This document shows positions 51,591 through 60,098 of a DNA stretch of 64,000 bases, piece by piece. Position numbers and translations under genes: made by a program. Within the stretch, counting starts at the first letter, position 1; each line of letters opens with the position of its first letter. Below the pieces are notes generated by a model. It was not told the DNA's origin and ran no database searches. It worked only from the letters and a program-made list of their open reading frames with translations. Source of the DNA: JAUXEH01 sp965533275 (GTDB taxonomy: Bacteria > Acidobacteriota > Aminicenantia > Aminicenantales > Aminicenantaceae); the NCBI GenBank assembly GCA_965533275.1, contig CBESWG010000012.1, forward strand, positions 1 to 64,000, written 5' to 3'.

Positions 51591-53534
51591 CTACTCTCCC
51601 GGGACCCTGAAGTGCTGGATGCGGTTGTTGTCTTTGTCCACTACATAGATCTCTCCCTTGCTGTCCATCGCAAGGGCATTGGGTAGGTTGAACTGTGAGG
51701 GGCCGGTGCCGAAGGTCCCCCACTGCATGAGAAATTTCCCGCTGGAATCGAACTTTATGACCCTGTGATTGCCTGAATCCGTTACTAATATGTAGCCCAG
51801 GGGATCGATATACACGCACTTGGGACTCTCCAGTCGATTGGCTCGCAGGTCGATCCTGCCCCAGGATGAGTCATGCTGCCCATCCGCAGAAAACTTATGG
51901 ATACCATTGCTGTCGAGTACAAAGAGCTCATCCTGCTTGTTGAAGGCTATGGAAACAGGCCCCCTGAGGACCCCCTGACTTCCCTCCGATTTCCCTATCG
52001 TGGCAGCAGGCCTGAGGACATGCGAGAATTTTTTTACACAGTGATTTCCATAGTCGGCGACAAACACCTCATTTTTGCTGTTCACGGCCACAGCAAAGGG
52101 AAGGCGAAATTTGTCGGGCTCAGCTCCCTCGCCCCCCACTGCCAGCGAGAATTTTCCTTCCGGGTTATACTTGTAGACCGAGTGCCGGACAGAATCTGTG
52201 ATGAAGATGCTGCCATCCGTTCCCGCCGCAATGCCGGTCAGCTTCTTGAGGCCCGGCGCTCCCCTGCCTCCCACCTCCCAGGTAGGCACAGCCCGGCCCT
52301 GGCTGTCGAACTTTTTCACCTTTTCCTTACTGTCATCGATCACGAAAAAATTGCCCTGAGGATCGAAGGCGATGTCTTTGGGTTTGGAAAACGCCCCCCC
52401 CCTCCCACCTGAGATCCTCCGCACAAAATCGTATTTGCCCGGCGTCAGTGTGAGATTGACGATCTGGTTGAGTTCCTCGTTTTCTTCGACGACGACCTCG
52501 CCTTCCCAGGCAACATAGTTCTCCTTTACGATCCTCAACTTATGTGTCCCAAAGGAGACAAACTCCAGGAGGCAGTCCGTGACCAAGCCGGTGTCTTCAC
52601 CGTTCATGAACACGCTGGCGCCCTCCGGGCTGGATTCTATGCCCAGGTTTTTCCCGATCCTCTCCAAGGTGTATTGTTTGGCATGGGCGATCTCGGGCAG
52701 CAGGATCATCTCGGTAATAGAGGCGTATCCCTCCTTCCTGATCTCGAGCTCGAACTGAGGCGATTGGGATTTTATGATCTTGGGTGAGCGGCCTTCTTCC
52801 TTGCCGTTGATCAGGATCTCGGCATCTGTTGGCTGGGTCTGGACTTCCAGGGAATACTCATTGACCAAGCCCTTGTATTCGAGTTCCGCAAACTCCATGA
52901 GCTGCAGGAGCGTGTCGTTCATCGCCATGAAACGGGTGTACTCTTTGGCAAACTGCTCGTTGACCTCGAACATGTTCCGCATGGACTCGAGCGCCTCAAC
53001 GGGATTTCCGAGCTGTTCCTGGGCGACTGCGATCAGATAGTAGGCCTCGGTTGCGATCCTCCCCCGCAGAGAGAAATCCGAAATCCGAAACGCCTTGGCA
53101 ATAACCGGGTGCAGGGCTTCGACGGCCTCCTCCAGATCCCGCTGCTGGGCGACCTGCTGCCTGCTGCGCGCGATGATCTGCTCGACCTGGGCAACCACGT
53201 CATCCTGGCTCGGTTCAAGCCGCATCTCGACCGGAGCCTCCTGAGCCAGGTCGGCTTCATTGACCTCCTCGACTCCCCATTTGTGGATGTACCCCGTGAA
53301 TGATTGATCTTCGATCTCGACGGAGACACGGTACCAGTCTCCTTCCTGAGCCACAATCTCCAGGACCGTCCCCAGGTTCAGCCGGGAAAGGGTCTCGGCG
53401 CCGAAGTCCGGCTGGGCCTTCAGGCGGGAACCATCGGTAGTCACGCGCAGTTTGATCTGGCCTTGAGCATGGACCAGGCAAACCACCAGGAGACACAGCA
53501 GACTGAATATCACGATGCGCTTAGCTGCAGCCAT
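51591..53534 (-). CDS. Secreted SH3b / PEGA / NHL-repeat protein
   Basis: 647 residues. Domains in order: signal peptide (1-23), an SH3b domain (about 28-90, SRLKAQPDFGAETLSRLNLG and GDWYRVSVE), a helical region with possible TPR-like pairs (110-225), two PEGA domains (about 230-370; TQPTDAEILINGKEEGRSP and SSPEGASVFMNGEDTGLV), and a six-bladed NHL propeller (about 370-647) with repeats such as KPKDIAFDPQGNFFVIDD and LPNALAMDSKGEIYVVDKDNNRI. The parts are all binding modules; no enzyme site is seen. The protein is probably an envelope scaffold or sensor. It follows the kinase gene by 10 bases and ends in TAG. Confidence 0.82.
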   Translation of the reverse strand: MAAAKRIVIFSLLCLLVVCLVHAQGQIKLRVTTDGSRLKAQPDFGAETLSRLNLGTVLEIVAQEGDWYRVSVEIEDQSFTGYIHKWGVEEVNEADLAQEAPVEMRLEPSQDDVVAQVEQIIARSRQQVAQQRDLEEAVEALHPVIAKAFRISDFSLRGRIATEAYYLIAVAQEQLGNPVEALESMRNMFEVNEQFAKEYTRFMAMNDTLLQLMEFAELEYKGLVNEYSLEVQTQPTDAEILINGKEEGRSPKIIKSQSPQFELEIRKEGYASITEMILLPEIAHAKQYTLERIGKNLGIESSPEGASVFMNGEDTGLVTDCLLEFVSFGTHKLRIVKENYVAWEGEVVVEENEELNQIVNLTLTPGKYDFVRRISGGRGGAFSKPKDIAFDPQGNFFVIDDSKEKVKKFDSQGRAVPTWEVGGRGAPGLKKLTGIAAGTDGSIFITDSVRHSVYKYNPEGKFSLAVGGEGAEPDKFRLPFAVAVNSKNEVFVADYGNHCVKKFSHVLRPAATIGKSEGSQGVLRGPVSIAFNKQDELFVLDSNGIHKFSADGQHDSSWGRIDLRANRLESPKCVYIDPLGYILVTDSGNHRVIKFDSSGKFLMQWGTFGTGPSQFNLPNALAMDSKGEIYVVDKDNNRIQHFRVPGE

Positions 53535-53544
53535 GGCATATTCC

Positions 53545-55167
53545 TTAATTGAATTTACGGGCTGAATAGTTCAATATGATCCAGGCCTGATCCCTTTTGA
53601 CAAGCTGCCAGGTCACTTCTCCGTTGAAGACCTCTTTGCGGATCCCCTCGGCCCGGGACACACCCTGGACGATCTTAAAAAAGACAACGGTCGCGTTGTT
53701 GTTGTTGAGCTGTATCCGGATCCTTTCTTTTGGGATGAGGCACTGGAGGTTGTTGTAGTCGTTGAACAGATCCCTGGCCTCGGACTGTTTCTTCGCGAGG
53801 ATTCCCTCATCGAATGCACTGAGCAGGGCGTTGTCTTCCGATTCCTCGGCAGCCCGCTGCCGTTCGACCAGAGCTCGGATTTCTCGCAGGGCTGCCAGGG
53901 CAGCGTTGGCCTGCCCCAGGACCTGCCGGGCGGCTTGGTTGTTGGGGTTCCTCTGGAGCACCGAGTTCATGAGATCTCGGCTTTTCTGATAATCTCCGGC
54001 CTGAAAGCTGGACCTCCCCTCTGCGATCTCCTGGTTGATCCGGCTGTTGTTGGGAGGAGCCGAGGGGCGTGGCTTTGCCTTCGGCGGGACAAACTCGTGT
54101 TCTTCTTTCTCGTCCAGTACTCCAGCCAGGACATCGGCGGACTGGATATGTGCCGGGGGTACGGAGACGATGTCCGACTGTGGCGAGAACAGATTCCGGA
54201 TAAGCTGCGGTTTGAACACGAATATTCCGGCGGCAGCCATTACCAGGACCAGGCCGGCCGCTGCAAACGGCAGCCAGGTCTTGCGCCCGCTTTTTTCTTC
54301 CCCATGGGTGGCATCATAGATCAGGGTCTCATCCGCGCTGACGGGCATGGAGGCTTTCTGCAGGGCTTCGCTCAGTTCCCTGCCGGTCTGATAGCGGTCT
54401 TTGGGATCCTTGGCCAGCACCTTCCGGATGATTGGCTCGAACATCTGAACCCCCGCATTCCGGACCTGGGAAAGCGAGGGTGGCTCTTCATGGGCGATCT
54501 TGTATACCACGGTCGTGATGTGCTCGCCTTCGAAGGGCCGCCGGTTCGTGAGGAGCTCGAACAGGATGACACCCAAAGAAAAAATGTCGGCCCGGGCATC
54601 CACGCTCTTGCCCATCACCTGTTCAGGAGACATATAGCTGGGCGTGCCCATGACTGATCCCGCCGTTGTCATGGTCGACATCTCGAGCCGGGCCACACCG
54701 AAGTCCACCAGGTAGGGCCGTCCCATCTCATCAATGAGTATGTTGGCGGGCTTGACGTCACGATGCACAACACCCTGGGAATGGGCGTAATCCAGGGCCG
54801 CACACAGTCGGTCTACGAGCTTGACGATCTCGGAGGGCTGGTAACTTTTGCCCGCATCCAGGATCTCCTTGAGGCTCTGTCCCTTGGCCAGCTGCATGAC
54901 GATGTAGGTCAGGTCCTCTTCCCTGCCCACCTCATAGATCGTGATGATGTTGGGATGCTCCAGCTTGCCCACCGCCTGGGCTTCCCGCATGAAGCGCCGC
55001 ATGATCTCGTCTTTGCCGGCGGCATCCGTGAGCATGTCGAAACGGATGGTCTTGATGGCCACATGGCGATCGATGTCGGGATCGAGTGCCTTATAGACGA
55101 CTCCCATGGCTCCCTGGCCCAATGTGTCCAGGACCTTGTACTTGCCGATCGTTTCAGGCGTTTTCAT
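53545..55167 (-). CDS. Ser/Thr protein kinase with membrane anchor
   Basis: 540 residues. The cytoplasmic kinase domain (about 8-265) has the glycine loop LGQGAMGVVYKA, Lys39 in VAIKTI, HRDVKPANILI, DFGVARLE and TPSYMSPEQVMG, all needed for activity. One membrane helix (about 302-322, WLPFAAAGLVLVMAAAGIFVF) leads to an external part with a helical, TPR-like stretch (SFQAGDYQKSRDLMNSVLQRNPNNQAARQVLGQA) and an NTF2-like tail resembling a SnoaL fold. It is of the PknB/Hanks type and may sense an envelope signal. ATG 55167 is the conserved start; an ATG at 55188 is possible. Neither has a strong ribosome site. It ends in TAA. Confidence 0.9.
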   Translation of the reverse strand: MKTPETIGKYKVLDTLGQGAMGVVYKALDPDIDRHVAIKTIRFDMLTDAAGKDEIMRRFMREAQAVGKLEHPNIITIYEVGREEDLTYIVMQLAKGQSLKEILDAGKSYQPSEIVKLVDRLCAALDYAHSQGVVHRDVKPANILIDEMGRPYLVDFGVARLEMSTMTTAGSVMGTPSYMSPEQVMGKSVDARADIFSLGVILFELLTNRRPFEGEHITTVVYKIAHEEPPSLSQVRNAGVQMFEPIIRKVLAKDPKDRYQTGRELSEALQKASMPVSADETLIYDATHGEEKSGRKTWLPFAAAGLVLVMAAAGIFVFKPQLIRNLFSPQSDIVSVPPAHIQSADVLAGVLDEKEEHEFVPPKAKPRPSAPPNNSRINQEIAEGRSSFQAGDYQKSRDLMNSVLQRNPNNQAARQVLGQANAALAALREIRALVERQRAAEESEDNALLSAFDEGILAKKQSEARDLFNDYNNLQCLIPKERIRIQLNNNNATVVFFKIVQGVSRAEGIRKEVFNGEVTWQLVKRDQAWIILNYSARKFN

Positions 55168-55344
55168 GGCAAAAACAGTACACACCATCAGGAGAAAGCA
55201 GTCCCCGCTATGTCTCCTTCATGCAATAAGGTAGATTACCCAGCGCTCAAAAAATATACCAGAACCCCAGGGATGTCAAGGATTCAAGAAGCGGGCTCTA
55301 GAGGAAACCCTGTTCAATAAAAAACAGGATGGATCTGTTTATAA

Positions 55345-57549
55345 CTAGAACGTGTAGCTAAAATCCCACCAGATACTGGGAGGGCCTAGGGTTCCACCTC
55401 CGTCTCTGGCAGTCACACGCCAACGGCCAGGCACCGCCCCAATGAAATCGAAGGTATAGCTTGTCCCGGTAACAACGACATTCCGCATGTTAACCCATAT
55501 GGCTCCATTATAAAACTCTACCTCAACCCGATAGCCGGAGACTCCAGGCAATGCCTCCCAACGAAGCGTGGTTGTGGGGGGAAAGTGGTTAAAAATGGAA
55601 CCATCAGCAGGAGATATGAGTTTTGGTGGGCCTTCCGTAAGGTCAATTTCGGTGACATCGATGTCCTTGGGTAAGATGCCACTGCCATTCAGTCTGAACA
55701 CAGCCGCCCCATCCTGGGTATCGCCGTCCGGAGCCGCGGAAAGGGTCACCTTTTTATAAGTATTCCAGTTGCTTGTAGTAAACGTCAATGTTCCGCCTGA
55801 TACAATTTTAATGTCCTGGTCGCCGCTTACGCGCTTGGCTGTGATCTCGACACGACTGGCGGGCTGCTTGGAAAGCTTCACCTGAAATATCGTCTGATGG
55901 CCCTCAAACACCCCGATCTCATCTTTGCTTGTAACAATATTGGGCGCCTCTTTCAGGATGGTGAAGGTCGGGCTTTCAAAGAATATGCCCGCATCCGAAG
56001 CAACAGAGATCCGGATCCTGTAATTCTGGCCATCCTCCAACGCTTTAGGGACCGTCCATTCGAATATCCCGTCATTTTCTGTGGACGCGGTGATTTCCCT
56101 GTTCAAGGTTCCACCTTTGTAAAGGTCGAGCTTGACGGCTGACAGGGCCTGGACTCTGGCAGCACCGTTCGTCTTCATCGGCACACCCAATCCTTGTGAT
56201 GCGACAGGATTCCTATAGAATGGTACGCGCCTGGACGGGCTTCTCGATCCCCTGCTGCCCAAATTGATCTTGGACGACGTTCTGTTTCTGGACAATGAGA
56301 TCGAGGGCCTGAAATTTCTGCCCTTTGCGGCCTGACCTGGCAGGGATACGTTTGTGCGTGATGTCTCTGATCGATAAGTGGGCACATGGACATTCCGCTG
56401 GAGAAACATCGGATTCATTCCCAATCCCGCTGTGGAGGCAGATGATAGCCCTCCCTCAATACCCGTTTCCCAGCCGATCTCCACGAAAGTGCCGACCATC
56501 CAGACCGTGTCTGTATCAGGTGTTACGATGGTGATGACATGTCTTTGGAGTTCAGGATTGACCGTCGAGGTCTGGCCAGCCGTCACATTGACGCTGCTCT
56601 CGAAGTCTAAATACCCGTCCTTGACCAATCCCACAGCGTGGCTGCCCGGAGATACATTGTACAGGGTAGTTGGCGTCGCATTCCCCGTGTCTGATCCGTC
56701 CAGAAATACATCGGCACCTGCAGGATTGGAACTGACATTTATGGTGCCCGTTGTTGATGGTAAGGGTTGGTTATCCGGACCCTGGCTCGGTTCACTGCCG
56801 CCGCCTCCCAAGGCCACTGCGGCACCGACTCCGGCAGCCAGGAGGACGCCGCCAATGATGTAGATGGTTGAAGAGCCGCCCTTCAACTCATACTCCGGGG
56901 ATTGTGTCTCCTCTCCGGCAACGACCGCGATAGTACCCTTGGCTTTCTTCTTTCCTTTTTTGACTTCCAGAGATACTTCGCCTGCAAGCGCGGCGATGCT
57001 CAGGGGAGTCGTTCCAGACGAACGTGCATCGTCGTTGATATACACATCTGCTCCGGCTGGAGTTGAACGCACTCTCAACACACCATAGTTTTTCTTGATC
57101 TCCTGATACATCTCAATGTATCTCTGGGGACACAGCTGCGGGTCCAGCTGCTTATAGTAGTCCACCTCAATGAGCATGTTGACCGCATTGGTGAATTCGT
57201 TACTGCGGCCCTCTTCCAGCATGCCGTAAAAGATTAGAGAAAGATAGAAATAGACATCGGATTTTTGCCGCTGTGTGACGGCGAGAGCCCTGGCCTGATT
57301 AAATTTCTGGAGGGCCTCGTCGTTTTCCATGTCATCGTAGAGTTTCTTTCCCTCTGCCATCAGGGTTTCGAACTTCTCCTGCTGCGCTGCCGAGACGTTT
57401 CCGTTTGCTCTGACTCGCACGACCGGTCCCTTTTCCTCATCTCCAACTCCCGGCGCACGTGCGGGAACGGACTCGGCCATGATGAGCAGCAGGAAGGCCC
57501 CAATCAGGAAATGCACCAATCCCTTGGAACGAAAACGATCAAATCTCAT
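55345..57549 (-). CDS. Multi-domain PEGA protein with central membrane helix
   Basis: 734 residues. A signal peptide (1-32) precedes a helical TPR-like region (about 53-155), a PEGA domain (157-225, VRSTPAGADVYINDDARSSG), a hydrophobic Gly-rich helix (228-250, IYIIGGVLLAAGVGAAVALGGG), a second PEGA domain (about 268-340) and a Ser/Arg-rich stretch (about 395-455). The C-terminus holds beta-sandwich modules, the last resembling fibronectin type III (about 650-734). It is a paralogue of the protein at 60099-62609: the same helical opening (SDVYFYLSLIFYGMLEEG versus SDVYYYLSLAYFASLEEG) and the same helix. The function is unknown; its place between two kinase genes suggests a partner or substrate. 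It ends in TAG. Confidence 0.78.
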   Translation of the reverse strand: MRFDRFRSKGLVHFLIGAFLLLIMAESVPARAPGVGDEEKGPVVRVRANGNVSAAQQEKFETLMAEGKKLYDDMENDEALQKFNQARALAVTQRQKSDVYFYLSLIFYGMLEEGRSNEFTNAVNMLIEVDYYKQLDPQLCPQRYIEMYQEIKKNYGVLRVRSTPAGADVYINDDARSSGTTPLSIAALAGEVSLEVKKGKKKAKGTIAVVAGEETQSPEYELKGGSSTIYIIGGVLLAAGVGAAVALGGGGSEPSQGPDNQPLPSTTGTINVSSNPAGADVFLDGSDTGNATPTTLYNVSPGSHAVGLVKDGYLDFESSVNVTAGQTSTVNPELQRHVITIVTPDTDTVWMVGTFVEIGWETGIEGGLSSASTAGLGMNPMFLQRNVHVPTYRSETSRTNVSLPGQAAKGRNFRPSISLSRNRTSSKINLGSRGSRSPSRRVPFYRNPVASQGLGVPMKTNGAARVQALSAVKLDLYKGGTLNREITASTENDGIFEWTVPKALEDGQNYRIRISVASDAGIFFESPTFTILKEAPNIVTSKDEIGVFEGHQTIFQVKLSKQPASRVEITAKRVSGDQDIKIVSGGTLTFTTSNWNTYKKVTLSAAPDGDTQDGAAVFRLNGSGILPKDIDVTEIDLTEGPPKLISPADGSIFNHFPPTTTLRWEALPGVSGYRVEVEFYNGAIWVNMRNVVVTGTSYTFDFIGAVPGRWRVTARDGGGTLGPPSIWWDFSYTF

Positions 57550-57603
57550 GTTTATCCCCTATTTTCATTTATCGTGCATCCCGAAGGACAAAGACGGCAA
57601 CGG

Positions 57604-59988
57604 TTACTTGTTGAGCTTCAGCTGGGTTTCGGACTGTTCACCGGTGTCCTGGTTAATCTGGACGAAACGCCCATTCTCCATGAACATGCGCAGTTCCCAG
57701 CTCGCCCCAGCCTGGATATCCACAGTGGCCGTGTATTTCTTTCCCAGGTCCTCTGAAACAAAATCAAAGGTGTGTTGTCCTGCCAGCACGTCAAGGCTCA
57801 GGGTGGGCGGGACTTCCCGCAGCTGCTGTCCGTCCAGATACACGATGGCCTTGGGACGGACCTTGATCTCTACACTGACAGGGACCGCGGCGGCCAGCGT
57901 GTAGCTCTTCTCCAGGTCTTTGTCCAGCTGGATAGAAACGTCCTGAGTCTGGTAGCCCTCTTTGGTTATCCGAATCTGGTAGGTCCCCGGGGAGAGGCTC
58001 CGAGTTACCGGCGTGGTGCCCAGTTCCCTCCCTCCCAGGAAGACCTGTGCCCCCTCAGGATCGGAACCAATTGTCAACCGAAACGTTTGCTGTTCCAGCC
58101 GGACATGTTGGCGGTTGGGGCCACTGGAGAGATTGAGCTGGACATCTTTGTAGCCATAGCCGTCTTTCCGGACGCGCAGGGTTCCCGTACTTTTTTCCAG
58201 CTCGAGATTCCGGACGGGAGTCGTGCCGCGGTAGGTCCCGTCGATATACACTCTGGCTCCCGAAGGCTCGGAGGTAACCTCGAGCGCATATCCGGTTTTC
58301 GGATCCAATAGGTATTCCTTGGCCAGAGTTTTTCCCGTCTCGATACGGATATTTTCGCGCTTCTGCTCGTAGTTTGGATGGACAACGGACAAGGCATGTG
58401 TACCCACAGCGAGCTCCAGGGTTAGCGGTGTCACGCCCTTTTTCTCATCTCCGATTAAAACCTCTGCTCCTTCCGGTATCGAGGTCACTTCCAGAGTCCC
58501 CGTGTCCGCGATCACCGCAGCTTTGGATTCAGGCTCTGTTGGATCGGGCTTCTCTCTCGGAGCTTCTTCTGCCGGATCTTCCTGTTCTGGATCCTTTGCT
58601 TCCGGAACTTGTGTTTCCGGAGCTTCCGCTTCTGGATCTTCTCCCGTCAGATCGGCTGAAATTTCTTCTGTCGGGACGAGCGTGATTGTGCGGGCGAGGT
58701 CCTTCTTGAGCTCGATGTTCTCTTCAATGGGATGATATCCCTCTTTAAAGAGCTTGAGGGAGTATGTGCCGGTCTCGACGTTTTTCTCAAGAGGTGTCTG
58801 TCCCAGCATCTCGTCTCCCAGATAGACACCCGCACCGGGCGGTTCGGTTTCGATAGACAGAGTAACCTCTTTGGGTTCAGCCGGCCCACCTCCACCTTTG
58901 GGTAAAAGCAGCCAACCACCAACGACAATCAGGGCCGCAAGCGCAATAAAACCCGGGATCGCATAAGAGGGAAACCGCTTCTTTGGTTTAGTCTCGATGC
59001 TCTCGGGTTTGTCCGGCATCACCTTGTCGGTGGTGGACAATCCCTCTTCGATGCCCACGAGCTCGGCCAGGATTTCCTGCACGCTCTGATATCGTTTGCC
59101 GCGATCCTTCTCCAGACACTTGAGGATGACATCACCCAGCTTGTATGAGACGTGCTCGTTCAGCTTCCGGGGATCCGGCGGCGCCTCGGTCTTGTGTTTC
59201 AAGGCAACACTGACCGCGGTTTCGCCCTTAAAGGGAGTCTTGCCCGTTGCCAGCTCGAACAGGATGATCCCCAGTGAGTAGATGTCCGAGCGGTGGTCGA
59301 TTTCCTCTCCCACGGCCTGCTCGGGAGACATGTACTCCGGCGTGCCGATCATGGCGCCGGTCTCGGTCAATCCAGCTGACATCTGCGAGCGCGCGATCCC
59401 GAAATCCATGAGGCGGACATCGCCTGCCCTGTCGATCATGATATTCTGAGGCTTGAGGTCCCGGTGCACGATCCCCAAGCGGTGGGCTTCGGACAAGCCC
59501 TTGCAGATCTGCTTGGCGATGATAAGAGTTTTCCCCTCCGAGAGTTGGCCCAACCGGTTGATGGTGTTCTTCAAGTCCTCACCGGAAACATACTCCATGG
59601 TGATGAAATACATGCCGTCCGACTTCTCCAGGTCGAACATCTGGCAGACGTTCTTATGCCGGATCCGTCGGGCGACCTTGAGCTCGTTGCGGAAGCGGTT
59701 GATGGTATTTTCATCATTGGAGATCTCGGGATTTAATACCTTGAGGGCCATCTTCTCGTCGATCTCGACGTCGATGGCCTTATACACCCGGCCCATTCCG
59801 CCCCGGCCCAGTTCTTCGATGATCTGGTACCTCTTGTCGAGCACACTCCCGACCTTGAGGTGGGTCAAGGGAGATGTAAAGATCTGGGTGACCGTGCGGT
59901 CTTTATCAGGGGCCTCGAGCCGGCTCCCGCAGCGAGCGCAGAATATACTTTTACCCGGATTTTCGAATGAGCATTTGCTGCACTTCAT
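57604..59988 (-). CDS. Ser/Thr protein kinase with zinc ribbon and PEGA repeats
   Basis: 794 residues. An N-terminal zinc ribbon (Cys3, Cys6, Cys17, Cys20) precedes a complete Hanks-type kinase domain (about 50-310): LGRGGMGRVYKA, MALKVL, HRDLKPQNIMI, DFGIARSQ and TPEYMSPEQAVG. A membrane helix (about 340-362, YAIPGFIALAALIVVGGWLLL) leads to five PEGA domains (about 375-745), each with the motif Pro-x-Gly-Ala-x-Val-x-hydrophobic-Gly, and a Glu/Pro-rich spacer at about 450-500. The C-terminal segment TFDFVSEDLGKKYTATVD resembles a last PEGA-like unit. The kinase would phosphorylate cytoplasmic targets in response to an external cue. It ends in TAA. Confidence 0.9.
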   Translation of the reverse strand: MKCSKCSFENPGKSIFCARCGSRLEAPDKDRTVTQIFTSPLTHLKVGSVLDKRYQIIEELGRGGMGRVYKAIDVEIDEKMALKVLNPEISNDENTINRFRNELKVARRIRHKNVCQMFDLEKSDGMYFITMEYVSGEDLKNTINRLGQLSEGKTLIIAKQICKGLSEAHRLGIVHRDLKPQNIMIDRAGDVRLMDFGIARSQMSAGLTETGAMIGTPEYMSPEQAVGEEIDHRSDIYSLGIILFELATGKTPFKGETAVSVALKHKTEAPPDPRKLNEHVSYKLGDVILKCLEKDRGKRYQSVQEILAELVGIEEGLSTTDKVMPDKPESIETKPKKRFPSYAIPGFIALAALIVVGGWLLLPKGGGGPAEPKEVTLSIETEPPGAGVYLGDEMLGQTPLEKNVETGTYSLKLFKEGYHPIEENIELKKDLARTITLVPTEEISADLTGEDPEAEAPETQVPEAKDPEQEDPAEEAPREKPDPTEPESKAAVIADTGTLEVTSIPEGAEVLIGDEKKGVTPLTLELAVGTHALSVVHPNYEQKRENIRIETGKTLAKEYLLDPKTGYALEVTSEPSGARVYIDGTYRGTTPVRNLELEKSTGTLRVRKDGYGYKDVQLNLSSGPNRQHVRLEQQTFRLTIGSDPEGAQVFLGGRELGTTPVTRSLSPGTYQIRITKEGYQTQDVSIQLDKDLEKSYTLAAAVPVSVEIKVRPKAIVYLDGQQLREVPPTLSLDVLAGQHTFDFVSEDLGKKYTATVDIQAGASWELRMFMENGRFVQINQDTGEQSETQLKLNK

Positions 59989-60098
59989 GTGCCCCTTACC
60001 TTAAAAGCTAATTGATGGTATCAACAAGTGTCCCCAAAGTCAATGGTGACACCGAATATCACCCCTGGAAAAACGTGCAGATAAATGGATGATCCAGG

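Noticed and set aside
55308..55329. Weak hairpin CCTGTT/AACAGG after the PEGA gene as terminator
   Set aside because: Only six pairs with an eight-base loop and no T tract on the correct strand.
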